A stretch of DNA of 64,000 nucleotides from positions 1-64,000 of the IMG/VR virus record IMGVR_UViG_3300026484_000002; one strand, given 5' to 3'. The DNA is from a virus. Within the stretch, counting starts at the first letter, position 1. Every line of letters begins with the position of its first letter. A model generated the notes under the pieces. That model saw only the letters and a list, made by a program, of their open reading frames with translations. It searched no databases and was not told the DNA's origin. Of the stretch, positions 32,981-42,957 are shown in pieces. Both the position numbers and the translations under genes were made by a program.

Positions 32981-33484
32981 ATGGCAAAGTTAGACGAATT
33001 AAAGCAAGAAGCAAAAGAGCTTGGACTACAATTTAGTCCCAATATCGGAGAAAGCAAACTTGCTGATAAAATTGAAGAATACTACAAAGCACAAGAAACA
33101 AGTGGTGTAGTTATCAAAGAAGAAGTCAATGAAGACGAATCAGAACCAGTAAAAAAGTCTGTTAATAGACTAGGTGAATTAGCTAGAAATGCAGAATTAG
33201 CTGCTAGAAAAACTAGTATAATTACTATTACTGACAACGATCAAAGAGAAAACAATCAAACAACTACAGTTTCTGTAACATGTGGTAATGATCATTTTGA
33301 TTTAGGTCTAAAACGTATTCCACTTAATATTCCAGTGGAAGTAGAACAAGGTTTTATCAATGTTCTTAAAGAGATCCAAATCCCATTAGCAGTTAGAAAT
33401 ATTGATGGTTCCATTAATACTGTAATGAGAAACAGATATTCTATTAGTTATGAAAATGAATTAAAAGATTCAGATAAAGAATAA
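32981..33484 (+). CDS. Virion protein with N-terminal SAP/HeH-like motif, 167 aa
   Basis: Residues about 3-35 form the helix-extended loop-helix pattern (LDELKQEAKELGLQFS ... LADKIEEYY) often fused to phage head proteins. Then a beta domain (about 75-155) containing RIPLNIPVEVEQGF. Position after the capsid gene corresponds to N4 gp55; could be a head decoration or completion protein. Confidence 0.65.
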   Translation: MAKLDELKQEAKELGLQFSPNIGESKLADKIEEYYKAQETSGVVIKEEVNEDESEPVKKSVNRLGELARNAELAARKTSIITITDNDQRENNQTTTVSVTCGNDHFDLGLKRIPLNIPVEVEQGFINVLKEIQIPLAVRNIDGSINTVMRNRYSISYENELKDSDKE

Positions 33485-33492
33485 TAATTTAA

Positions 33493-33516
33493 TACAGCCT
33501 ATTTAGATAGGTTGTA
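33493..33516 (+). terminator. Hairpin terminator
   Basis: TACAGCCTA pairs with TAGGTTGTA (one G-T pair), loop TTTAGA, followed by a T/A-rich tail. 9 bases after the 167-aa gene. Confidence 0.5.
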
Positions 33517-33542
33517 TTTAGATTATAATAAAGGTAAAGCAT

Positions 33543-33974
33543 ATGGCTATAGCAATGACAGATTTTACTAATGATGTATCAATTGACAACAATTACAATG
33601 TTACTGGTAATGGAATTTTTGATGACATGATGGAAGCCATAAACAGTAATATTAAAGCTCAATACGATGCAGGAAGAATAACAGGAGCCGATTATGCTTC
33701 TGTATATTTAGGGGCTATGCAAACAGCAATTAGTCAATCTGCACAAATTATGTTAAATAAAGCATTAGTTGATGCACAAGTTGCTAGTGAAGAAGCAAAA
33801 ACTGCGTTAACTACAACACAAGACACTAATGCTCAAAAACAAATCACAATAGATCTACTTAAAATTCAAGCTGGATCTTGGACTACAATCTACAACAGCG
33901 GCAAGGCAGATAATGTTCCTGATTTGTTAACAAATACAGAAATAAATAGCTTATTTAATAGTTTAAAGGATTAA
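33543..33974 (+). CDS. Structural-region protein, 143 aa
   Basis: Starts MAIAMTDFTNDVSIDNNYNVTG; the segment FDDMMEAINSNIKAQYDAGRI, then DYASVYLGAMQTAI, is a pattern recurring in tail-region proteins of podo- and siphoviruses. Helical C-terminus. Probably a tail or head-tail protein. Confidence 0.65.
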   Translation: MAIAMTDFTNDVSIDNNYNVTGNGIFDDMMEAINSNIKAQYDAGRITGADYASVYLGAMQTAISQSAQIMLNKALVDAQVASEEAKTALTTTQDTNAQKQITIDLLKIQAGSWTTIYNSGKADNVPDLLTNTEINSLFNSLKD

Positions 33975-33975
33975 T

Positions 33976-34341
33976 ATGATAAGTATGATAATACCAAAAG
34001 GTCGTGATTATTCTTTTACTGTAAAAGTATTACAAAGAGATAGTTTTTTACCTCAAGATTTAACAAATATGAGTAATACTAGTTCTTTGCGTTTAATTGA
34101 GTCAGAGAGCGGAAGTACAATAATTACTGCAACTCCACAAATCTATGATGCTCATAATGGTATCTTAGAATGCACTCTTGTAGATAGTGACACAAATTCT
34201 TTAAAAACAGAACGAGGAGACAAGGTCGATGGGTATTATTCTAAACCATTATATAAAGCTTTATTAGAAGTAAAATTTACAGATGATACTGCACCAGTCA
34301 CAACTGTAATAGACAATATAGCTACGATAGCAGTAGGATAA
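33976..34341 (+). CDS. Small beta-rich structural protein, 121 aa
   Basis: AAAGGAT site. IPKGRDYSFTVKVLQ at the N-terminus resembles small beta-sandwich baseplate or fibre-anchor proteins. Immediately upstream of the second large fibre, with which it may assemble. Confidence 0.6.
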   Translation: MISMIIPKGRDYSFTVKVLQRDSFLPQDLTNMSNTSSLRLIESESGSTIITATPQIYDAHNGILECTLVDSDTNSLKTERGDKVDGYYSKPLYKALLEVKFTDDTAPVTTVIDNIATIAVG

Positions 34342-34345
34342 AAAT

Positions 34346-37300
34346 ATGAGTAAAGATATAAATGTATTGACAGGCAGTGACACCGCAGTTAATAATAGTG
34401 TAACATCTGGATCCACTACTCAAACAAATGTATTAATATCTTCACCAATAGAAGTATTAAATACAGATTATGTAATTGGAACTAGAGGTTTGTATAATGG
34501 TTCTTTGCTTGGTGGTGTGCCTAGCTGGGTAGATGAAGCTGTTGCTTATAATGTAACTCAAAAATTAGTAGATATTCAAAATCAATTCTCTACATTAGAT
34601 TTATCATTTCATAATGAAGTTGATAGAATAGATGATGAAATAGTTAATGTAGAGAATAGCGTTTTATTGAATTTAAGATCAGAAATAAATACTACAAAAA
34701 CAGATATACTGGCAGAGCTACATCAAGATTATATTAAAACTGCAAATACAAATGAAGCTATTGCAGAGTTAAATACAAACCTAACTAGTAGTTTTCAATC
34801 ATACACAGATACATCAATATCTAACTTAGAACAAGTATATAAAACAATAGCAAGTGCAGATAAAGCTATTGTTACTGCAAAAACAGAACTCACTTCAACA
34901 TTTAATAGTAACATTGCAAATGCCTTAGTTGAATATCAAACCAAAGCTACAGCAGGTAGTGTTGAATCTAGAATTAGAACAGATTTGTCTACTCAAATTG
35001 ATAATAACATTTCCTCATTATCAGAAGTTTATTTATCTAAGGTTGATGCTACCGATGCAGAAGCCTCACTTACTAGTACTTTAACTGCCACATTTAATAC
35101 TGGACTAGATGAACTATCAGCATCTATCCAAACTACAGATGAAGTTGTTGCTGGATATTTTTCAGAATATACAGATGAGTCAGTGGATCCAAAACTTGGT
35201 CAATTTAAATTAATAGATGGAGTTCAGTATCAATATCTTGGTGGATACCTAGGCATAAACAGTGATGGTTGGGTAAGAACAGATCAGAGTACATATGATT
35301 ACACAGTTGGACAAACAAATTATCTAACTAATTTAGTCAATGCTCAGGCTTCTGCTTTACAAGGGCAAATAGATGGATCCATCACAACATGGTTTGATAC
35401 TGGATCTCCTGAATTTAGTGAGTTATTTGCAACATACCAAAGCGACACGAACAACACAGATGACAACAGCCAGGATTTAACGGCAGGTAATTTTGTATGG
35501 AATGTAGCTGATAATCAAATGTTTAAATATACTGGATCAGACGCAAATATAGATTTGAATTCAGTAGACTATGTTGGAAGTTCTGATTGGTTAGCTATCT
35601 ATAGAATAAATCCAAAAGAAGAAACATGGTATGATACTGATGGTATTGATACTAGCAATAATTATTATTGGTATGAAGATGGAAAAATACGTCCACTAAA
35701 AGATGCTGATACTCCTGCTACAATAGAAGAGAGAGGTAAACATATTGGAGATCTTTACTATGATAGAGATACCGGATATGGATATCGATTTGCATATGAA
35801 GATATTGTAGATATTCCAGATGAAGGAGTAATATTTAGCTGGATTAGAATCACAGATGTAGACATAACGAAAGCATTAGGTGATGCTGCAAACGCTCAAG
35901 CTTCAGCAGATGGAAAAGTAACTATGTTTAGCGAACCGACATTGAATGATGCAACAAATATGTCAAACAGCTGGACTTCAGATGAAAAAATTGAACATAT
36001 AGGAGATTTAAATGTATATCAAGATAAATCTCTGGTAGTATGGGATGGTGAAAATTGGGTTGATACTACAAATTCTACAGCAAATGAAGCTCATGGATGG
36101 GCAGGTTCTGCGAGTAAGCTTATTGGACCTGTAGATAAAAATGGAAAACTAATTGGTCCTATAACTGGTTGGGCGTTCGCTGCTGCTGGAGATAGTCCTG
36201 ATGCTAATCAAATATCAGAATTTGCTATACATGCTAATCATTTTTATATACAAAACTCTGATAGTGATTTTACTGATGACAAGTATAGACCATTTGAAAT
36301 AAATGGTTCAGATATATATTTTAATGGTAAGGTTACATTCGCCAATACAACAGGAGTTCCTGCATTTGGAAGCAATAACTTGTTGACTAATTCCGAACCT
36401 GCTCTTGGTAATGAAACTGATGGTTGGATTATTGGTGGGTATACTACTGACATTGTCCCTGATAGCATTAGAGATGGTTGGGATGTATGGAGACCAACTG
36501 GCAGTGGAAGTGTAGCAGTTCACATTTCTGGTGAACCTACATCAGGAGGTACATTTGACGTTACACAAACTAAAAAAATACCTGTTAAGGCAGGCAAGAG
36601 ATATGAAGCTACATCACTTATATCAAGCCATAGATGTAATAGTAAGGTTGTACTTTCATTCTACAATTCGGATGGTGAGTACATGAGCAAACATGAAATA
36701 GGCACAGTAAATACTAGTGTATCACATTCAGGATTATTGAGTGCCTGGACTAGGTATGGTGGATTTATTACTATACCCACAGATGTGGCAACAGTATCTT
36801 TCTGTGTGAGATCAGTAGTAACTGGTAAATCTCCTTACTGCTTCGTAGCACAAGCCTACTTGGGAGAGGCTACAGAGTTACAGACTGAATTTAGCCCATG
36901 GAGTGAAGGTATTTTAGCTACATATAACTTAGCAAATAAAGATATGAGTAATGTTACTACTATAGATGGTGGTAAAATTACTACTGGATATATAAATGCA
37001 AATAGAATAAAAGCAGACAGTATAACAGCTGATAAGATAAAAGCAAATGCTATAACAGCTGATAAAATAAAAGCAGACAGTATAACAGCTGATAAGATAA
37101 AAGCAAATGCTATAACAGCTGATGACATTACTACTGGTACTTTAACGGCAGATGTTATCAAAAGTAAGAGTATCACTTATTCTGAGGTAAAGAAAGGTAC
37201 AATTAATGTAGCAGGAGATCAAACAACTTTTGCTACACATACTTATGATAATAGCGGAGGATCTTCTACTCTTATAGTAGTAAATACTTTAATTCCTGGA

Positions 37301-37495
37301 GATGCTTTAAAGACTATTCGCCTATACAAAGATGGGGAACAAATTTACCAATCCGCTAATAATTTAGATTGGAGTTATACGTTAAGTATAGTAGATGACC
37401 CTGGGGACAGTACATATGTTGTTAAAATGGACGGTTACGACACTGGTGATGCTGATGTTACTTATTATATTTCTTTTATATACTTTAAAAAATAA
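34346..37495 (+). CDS. Large tail fibre/appendage protein, 1049 aa
   Basis: Helical, T/S/N-rich N-terminal third with long coiled-coil stretches (about 60-260). Next comes a tandem of carbohydrate-binding-like/FN3-type pieces (LDVYQDKSLVVWDGENW region about 550-570; NNLLTNSEPALGN-type jelly roll about 675-850). A repeated TADKIKA-type stalk (about 885-930) is like the distal part of lambda gpJ-type fibres, and a small C-terminal tip follows. A second host-binding appendage besides 21366-24713. Confidence 0.75.
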   Translation: MSKDINVLTGSDTAVNNSVTSGSTTQTNVLISSPIEVLNTDYVIGTRGLYNGSLLGGVPSWVDEAVAYNVTQKLVDIQNQFSTLDLSFHNEVDRIDDEIVNVENSVLLNLRSEINTTKTDILAELHQDYIKTANTNEAIAELNTNLTSSFQSYTDTSISNLEQVYKTIASADKAIVTAKTELTSTFNSNIANALVEYQTKATAGSVESRIRTDLSTQIDNNISSLSEVYLSKVDATDAEASLTSTLTATFNTGLDELSASIQTTDEVVAGYFSEYTDESVDPKLGQFKLIDGVQYQYLGGYLGINSDGWVRTDQSTYDYTVGQTNYLTNLVNAQASALQGQIDGSITTWFDTGSPEFSELFATYQSDTNNTDDNSQDLTAGNFVWNVADNQMFKYTGSDANIDLNSVDYVGSSDWLAIYRINPKEETWYDTDGIDTSNNYYWYEDGKIRPLKDADTPATIEERGKHIGDLYYDRDTGYGYRFAYEDIVDIPDEGVIFSWIRITDVDITKALGDAANAQASADGKVTMFSEPTLNDATNMSNSWTSDEKIEHIGDLNVYQDKSLVVWDGENWVDTTNSTANEAHGWAGSASKLIGPVDKNGKLIGPITGWAFAAAGDSPDANQISEFAIHANHFYIQNSDSDFTDDKYRPFEINGSDIYFNGKVTFANTTGVPAFGSNNLLTNSEPALGNETDGWIIGGYTTDIVPDSIRDGWDVWRPTGSGSVAVHISGEPTSGGTFDVTQTKKIPVKAGKRYEATSLISSHRCNSKVVLSFYNSDGEYMSKHEIGTVNTSVSHSGLLSAWTRYGGFITIPTDVATVSFCVRSVVTGKSPYCFVAQAYLGEATELQTEFSPWSEGILATYNLANKDMSNVTTIDGGKITTGYINANRIKADSITADKIKANAITADKIKADSITADKIKANAITADDITTGTLTADVIKSKSITYSEVKKGTINVAGDQTTFATHTYDNSGGSSTLIVVNTLIPGDALKTIRLYKDGEQIYQSANNLDWSYTLSIVDDPGDSTYVVKMDGYDTGDADVTYYISFIYFKK
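37007..37123 (+). repeat. 60-bp tandem repeat in fibre gene
   Basis: Two almost identical 60-bp units (each two 30-bp sub-units) encode ITADKIKAN/ITADKIKAD repeats in the fibre stalk. Prone to length change by recombination. Confidence 0.85.
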
Positions 37496-37503
37496 GGAAA
37501 ACA

Positions 37504-37941
37504 ATGATATACTTTAAAATACAAGACACTTTAGTCATAAAGGCAACCTTGGCTGAAATAGAAGGATTTACTCCAATAGACACAGATAAACCTTATGACT
37601 ACTTTTGTGACCATCTATATGACATATATTATAAGGATGGAGAGTTCATTAAAATTCCTAATGAACATTTTTATATCGAGCAGAAGTTAAATCTAGAAGC
37701 AAATAAAGAAAGTAGACTAAATAGCATTAAGGTAACTACTAAGGCTGGGAATGTTTTTGATGGTGACGAGAAATCACAAGACAGGATGTCTAAAATTTTA
37801 TTAAGAAGTACTCTGATTGATGATACAAAAACTGATTGGAAATTAGCTGATAATAGCATAGTGACAATCAGTTTTGATGAACTAAAAGAAGCTTTATCTT
37901 TAGCAATAAAAGAAATGAGTAACATAATTTTAAAAGGATAA
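37504..37941 (+). CDS. Tail fibre assembly protein, DUF4376-like, 145 aa
   Basis: C-terminal 80 residues read KAGNVFDGDEKSQDRMSKIL ... DWKLADNSIVTISFDELKEAL, the DUF4376-like pattern of fibre-assembly chaperones. Follows the fibre gene by 8 bases, as the 259-aa protein follows the other fibre. Confidence 0.7.
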   Translation: MIYFKIQDTLVIKATLAEIEGFTPIDTDKPYDYFCDHLYDIYYKDGEFIKIPNEHFYIEQKLNLEANKESRLNSIKVTTKAGNVFDGDEKSQDRMSKILLRSTLIDDTKTDWKLADNSIVTISFDELKEALSLAIKEMSNIILKG

Positions 37942-37944
37942 TAA

Positions 37945-38853
37945 ATGGCAAGCACAGAACAATTTATGAAAGAAGCAGTAGGGAACTTAGATGTAGTAAC
38001 TCCATATAGACAACTAGTAGCAGAAACAACTGGTAGAGATAGCTTATATATAAAAGCAAAAGAGACTTTGCTTAGTTATTTTGAACAACCAGAAAATACA
38101 TTATCAGTAAGAGAAAAAACTGAAATGTTATCTAAGCTAATAACTGATATTACAGTGCAAACTACTGATAGGCTAATGTCTATTGCATTACAAGCAGCAG
38201 TTGAAAATAGAGATGCTGGATATAAACTTGCAAAGGAGCGTGAAGCAACATTATTAATCCAAGAACAAACAAACAAAGTAGCTGAAGATATTAGAGCACA
38301 AACATATCAAGTAGATGTAATTTTGCCTAAAGAAGCTTCAAAACTTGATGCAGAAATATTATATACTGGAACCAAAACAACAGAACTTACCGCTGATGGA
38401 TTAAAAGACAGAGCTGTCAAAGATAAGCAAATAGATAAGTTGGTTGAAGATATTGCATATACAAATGAACAAACATCTGTGTTGGTTGCGAATAGTGCAA
38501 AAGATCTACTTATTAAAGATGCACAAATTGGAAAAGCTAATAGCGATAAAGCATTAATTGATGCACAAGAAGCAGAAATACATTTAAATGCAGAATCAAA
38601 TAGAGCTGTAAAATCTAAAGATTTGGAAGTTAAAGATGCACAAAAAGAATTGTATATCAGACAAAAACAATCATTAAATGACAGTCTGCTTAAAGATCTA
38701 TATAAAGAAGCTTCTGGTGGAACAGCAATGGTTTATAGTGAACTAGATGGTACAATATCTACTCCGAATTCATGGAACCAAGTGGATGAGATAGCAAACC
38801 AAATACTTACTTCTGCTGGATCTAATTATCAATTTACAGTTGCAAACAGTTAA
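37945..38853 (+). CDS. Tail structural protein, 302 aa (N4 gp54 position)
   Basis: Mostly helical with heptad-like A/K/D/E repeats (about 90-240), beginning with an VVTPYRQLVAETTGRDSLY block. Length and gene order agree with the tail-tube-region protein of N4, but I do not recognise the fold. Codes directly after the fibre chaperone. Confidence 0.6.
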   Translation: MASTEQFMKEAVGNLDVVTPYRQLVAETTGRDSLYIKAKETLLSYFEQPENTLSVREKTEMLSKLITDITVQTTDRLMSIALQAAVENRDAGYKLAKEREATLLIQEQTNKVAEDIRAQTYQVDVILPKEASKLDAEILYTGTKTTELTADGLKDRAVKDKQIDKLVEDIAYTNEQTSVLVANSAKDLLIKDAQIGKANSDKALIDAQEAEIHLNAESNRAVKSKDLEVKDAQKELYIRQKQSLNDSLLKDLYKEASGGTAMVYSELDGTISTPNSWNQVDEIANQILTSAGSNYQFTVANS

Positions 38854-38863
38854 AGATTAATTT

Positions 38864-41800
38864 ATGGGAATCTTCAGTGGAAGCAAAACTGTAAACAGAG
38901 GGTATGATATTGTACCCTTGAAAGACAATGTAAAATTACAAGATGACTTATGGAAAAATAGTAAGCTAAGAATGAACAAAGCTTTTATGGATGGAGGAGT
39001 CAATGCATATAATAAACTATCTCATAATATGTATAAAAAGATACGTAAAAAATTCTCTACTTCCTATTTAAAAAAAGCAGGAGTAATAACGGACAATACT
39101 TTTAGTATGCTTGAATTTGATACTGAAAGACTTCAACAATATTTAATTATTGCATCCGGAGATCCAAGTATGACACTTAGCAACTATCAAGTAAATGAAG
39201 TTACGCCATCATATAGTAGTTTGCAAAATATCCTAGGTAGTCTTGTTAAAGTTGAATGTTCTCTTGTTGATGAAGACGATGTTTATTATAACTTTACAAT
39301 TGTTGGAGGAGAAGTAGTAGAAGCTCCTGTTATGGGAACTTCTGTAAATAGAACAATGATTCTTATTGAATGTTTAAATGATAGATCTTATTCTAGCAGA
39401 GAAGTTCCTTTGTCAATTCAATATGAAAAGTTAGAAACAGCAAATGTTACAGGCTTAATGTATCCAAAGGATATGTTTAATTATATGAAAAAAAATCAAT
39501 CAGAACTTTGGTATTGGCTATCAAATCCAAAAGATCTAGTTGGAACAATTAGTTACGATAGCTTACGAGTATCCTACCAAGTAAGTAGTGTGGATCTAAT
39601 TGAAACAACTATAACAGATAATGCAACAAGCACCACAACAAACTTAGGTCTAGCAAACAATATTTCTAAAGCTTTTAATGTTTCAGTATTTTTAACAGGA
39701 AAAGCAAAAGCTATTGATGATGACATAACTGTAACAACTGAGGAAGTTGATTCAGATATTGTTCCTGATAATACGATTACATCAAATACTGAAAGTAGCA
39801 CTGAAGATGGATTTTATAATACATCAGATCCAATTACTGAAACAAATACTACTTCACTAGGTGATTTTAGTGCTTCTTATTCTATAATTGGAGACAGGAT
39901 TACACATGTAACAACCAAGATTGAAGAAACATACTTGCCTGGATCTAGAACCAATAAAGAAGGCAATGTAATTAAAACATATGTAAAAACTACTACTACA
40001 ACTATAATTACAGAATGTGAGCCATCAAATTATTCCATTGAAGTGGAAGTTACACAGCCTATTGTTACATGCTATCCTAAACTATCATATGTAATAAAAC
40101 CTGTTATAACTACAGATGCCTATTCAAATTATGTGGCATTAAATACAAAAAAAATATCTATTAGAGAGTTCATAAATAATCATACAATTCAAGTAGCAAG
40201 TATGGATTATAATATATTTTCCTATGATGATCCAGATTCCACTACAATAAGTCTTAAAAATACTCCAGAAGATATGAATAAAGTGGAACAAATACTTATA
40301 CAAAAAGGTGCAATTGTTCATGAAGATGGATGGGGATATACAAGTGTTGTTGGTCCACTAGTTTCTTATCATGAAGCAAATCATTTTAAATTTAATGTAG
40401 GGCTATTCTTTAATAAGTCTTCTCAAGAAGCTTTAAATCTAGATATTATAACTCTTTGTGGACATAATGAAAATAATGATTATATTAAAGTATCAATTGA
40501 AGTCAAGGATGATATGTATTCAACATCAGAAAATCATTTGCTAACTCCAGTAATACCATTAAGATATGCAGACAGTGTTTTATACTCTAGAAGTAAAGAT
40601 GGCAAGGCAATTAAATATACTATAGATAATTTGAAAAATATAATAACTTCAATTAATCAGTATAGAAACTATCTCGATCCATATGAAATGAAATGGATTA
40701 ATGATTACCCTAGAGACAATAAAGAAAATGATATAAAAACTATACAAGATATAGTAGAAACTATAACTGGTTCTGTTAGTGAAGTTCACAGCATTGTAGA
40801 AGACAATGAAGCAACATTAAAAGAAATAACTGAAGCCATTGTTGATAAGAATCCCCCAAATATTGATGATATACTTACTCAATTGAGCAGTTCTGACAAT
40901 TTTGAAAAAGCAGATAATAAAACTAAAAAACTACAACACATATTGGATCCAATGGGAATCCCAGTAGAAGGATTTGATGATTTAATTGATACAGTAAGTA
41001 CAAATAATGATATATACACTGCTGCTATAATTAGTGGATTAAGACTGTTCAATGAAGACAATACTTTAATAACTGATTCTACTAATGCAAGAGCTAAGGT
41101 TCTACACTTATTTGCTGATTCAATGACAACAAAAAGTATAATTTTAGATACTCCACAAACATTTTCAATTAGTAATTATATTATTAATGCTACATATACA
41201 TATACAGTTGAAAAATCTATAATAACAGATTTTAAAACTACAAATGAATATACATTAGCGACTGAAGGAAGTAAATTAAATAACAAATATTTTATGCGTA
41301 CATCATATGAAGTTGTAAAAACAATAGATGATGGATATAACATATGGAATATAAAGAACCAAATTATATATACATATAAAATAAACAGAGATGGATCTGC
41401 AACTAGATTTAAATTTATAAGTATAGATATGAATTTAACAAGTTATGATGGAAAATATAAAATAAGTACTTGCGATAGCTATGAATTAGATCCATGGTAT
41501 GATACTATTGAAGTTACTTCTCGAACAAACTTGCATAAATTAATTATTGTCTATCCTGAAAGTATAAATAAGAAATTATCATTTCATGAGTATTCTAATT
41601 TATATAATGATAATCTATTTTTATTTGTATATAGCAGAAAAGTAACTCATACCAAATGGTATCAATCTAGCTTTTTTGGATTTGTTCTGATGGTAGCAGT
41701 CATTACTGTTATGGCTTTAACTGCACAACCAGAATTTGCAAGTACTGCTCTTGGTTCATTGATTTCATCTTCTCCAAATATAGCAACTGCTATAGAAGTA

Positions 41801-42361
41801 GGAGTGTTTGGCTATGGAATGGGAATCACTTTTACAAATATGCCAATAGCAATGAGAATTGCTGTTACAATAGCAATGACCTATGCTACTAGAGGGATAA
41901 ACTCTGGATCTATAACTTCAGCTTCAACCTCAGAAGCAGCTACAACAATTACTATGGAAAGTGTAATTGAAAGTATAGAAAATTATTTTACAAATATGTC
42001 TACAATGGACATGGTTACTTTTACTACTGATAAATTGAAAACTGCATATTCTATATATATAAAAGAAAAATTAGAAAGTGAAGCTGATAATGCAAGGAAA
42101 TTTATAGCAGCAGCAACTGAAGCTACTGAAAAACTAGATGACAAATTAAAAGAATTTGATATTCAAAAAGAAAGAGTTTCAATTTTTGCTAGCTTTATGC
42201 TTGATTTTATAGAAGCAGAAACATACAATCAGCTAGCAGTATCTGAAATGTATATGTCAAATGAATTTAATGCTAGTTTGTTAGATTATATATCTAGCAC
42301 TGAATACCAATCAGATATTGCAAAAATACCAAATCTTCCAACTACAGATGTTATGGTATAA
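38864..42361 (+). CDS. Large tail/internal virion protein with membrane-like C-terminus, 1165 aa
   Basis: N-terminal basic domain (YKKIRKKFSTSY about 58-70), long beta-rich middle with T/S/D-rich insertions, then two hydrophobic helices around 935-955 and 985-1015 (FFGFVLMVAVITVMALTA; MRIAVTIAMTYATRG) and a helical C-terminus. Membrane-like helices in a virion protein suggest a DNA-ejection role at the host inner membrane. Position fits N4 gp52/53. No enzyme motif seen. Confidence 0.65.
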   Translation: MGIFSGSKTVNRGYDIVPLKDNVKLQDDLWKNSKLRMNKAFMDGGVNAYNKLSHNMYKKIRKKFSTSYLKKAGVITDNTFSMLEFDTERLQQYLIIASGDPSMTLSNYQVNEVTPSYSSLQNILGSLVKVECSLVDEDDVYYNFTIVGGEVVEAPVMGTSVNRTMILIECLNDRSYSSREVPLSIQYEKLETANVTGLMYPKDMFNYMKKNQSELWYWLSNPKDLVGTISYDSLRVSYQVSSVDLIETTITDNATSTTTNLGLANNISKAFNVSVFLTGKAKAIDDDITVTTEEVDSDIVPDNTITSNTESSTEDGFYNTSDPITETNTTSLGDFSASYSIIGDRITHVTTKIEETYLPGSRTNKEGNVIKTYVKTTTTTIITECEPSNYSIEVEVTQPIVTCYPKLSYVIKPVITTDAYSNYVALNTKKISIREFINNHTIQVASMDYNIFSYDDPDSTTISLKNTPEDMNKVEQILIQKGAIVHEDGWGYTSVVGPLVSYHEANHFKFNVGLFFNKSSQEALNLDIITLCGHNENNDYIKVSIEVKDDMYSTSENHLLTPVIPLRYADSVLYSRSKDGKAIKYTIDNLKNIITSINQYRNYLDPYEMKWINDYPRDNKENDIKTIQDIVETITGSVSEVHSIVEDNEATLKEITEAIVDKNPPNIDDILTQLSSSDNFEKADNKTKKLQHILDPMGIPVEGFDDLIDTVSTNNDIYTAAIISGLRLFNEDNTLITDSTNARAKVLHLFADSMTTKSIILDTPQTFSISNYIINATYTYTVEKSIITDFKTTNEYTLATEGSKLNNKYFMRTSYEVVKTIDDGYNIWNIKNQIIYTYKINRDGSATRFKFISIDMNLTSYDGKYKISTCDSYELDPWYDTIEVTSRTNLHKLIIVYPESINKKLSFHEYSNLYNDNLFLFVYSRKVTHTKWYQSSFFGFVLMVAVITVMALTAQPEFASTALGSLISSSPNIATAIEVGVFGYGMGITFTNMPIAMRIAVTIAMTYATRGINSGSITSASTSEAATTITMESVIESIENYFTNMSTMDMVTFTTDKLKTAYSIYIKEKLESEADNARKFIAAATEATEKLDDKLKEFDIQKERVSIFASFMLDFIEAETYNQLAVSEMYMSNEFNASLLDYISSTEYQSDIAKIPNLPTTDVMV

Positions 42362-42396
42362 TATGAATAATAAAAATACAAACAGGAGAACAAAAT

Positions 42397-42948
42397 ATGG
42401 CACCTTTATATAATTCTACAGGTCAAGTTAACAACGGAATGGGTGGGTTTACAAATGTTATTCCACAGCCTAGAACCTATAGCGGTGTTGGACTTTCATC
42501 ATTGGATCTGCCTGCTACAGGAAATATGCCTTGGGCAGGTTATAGTAATAATACTCCTGAACTTTCTTTTTTAGACAAAACTGAAAATTATTTTAAAAAT
42601 GATTTTCTAAAACCAACTACCGAAACTGTTCGTACAGTAAATCCTGATGGAACTATATCCATGAAAACTATAGATGGTGGATTGTTAAGCTCTGATGCTG
42701 CTAAAATAGGTCAAGGACTATATGCTGTAGGTATGGATGGCTTTAATATATATAACACTAATAAAAATTACAAATTACAGAAAAATAGATTTAATTTAAT
42801 GAAAAAAGAGGCTGCAGCTAATTATGGATTAAGTGCTAAGAAGTTTAATAATGCTATTGCTGATAAAAATGCTGCAAGAGAAGCAGCTAGAGCTTCAGGG
42901 TTCAGAGTTAGAGATGTGCATTATGACACTGCACCTGTAACACTTTAA
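42397..42948 (+). CDS. Small internal virion protein, 183 aa
   Basis: AGGAGA site. Glycine/asparagine-rich N-terminus including GVGLSSLDLP, a basic helical C-terminal part ending in RDVHYDTAPVTL. Helices with NLMKKEAAANYGLSAKKFNNAI resemble small ejection proteins. It lies at the head of the internal-protein gene set. Confidence 0.6.
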   Translation: MAPLYNSTGQVNNGMGGFTNVIPQPRTYSGVGLSSLDLPATGNMPWAGYSNNTPELSFLDKTENYFKNDFLKPTTETVRTVNPDGTISMKTIDGGLLSSDAAKIGQGLYAVGMDGFNIYNTNKNYKLQKNRFNLMKKEAAANYGLSAKKFNNAIADKNAAREAARASGFRVRDVHYDTAPVTL

Positions 42949-42957
42949 AGGTTAAAT

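Noticed and set aside
33524-33529. TATAAT before the 143-aa gene as a promoter
   Set aside because: Only 14 bases from the ATG, so transcription would begin inside or after the ribosome site; more likely part of the A/T tail of the upstream hairpin.
37007-37123. Repeat array considered as CRISPR-like
   Set aside because: Units are contiguous, in frame and coding for a fibre stalk, with no spacers.
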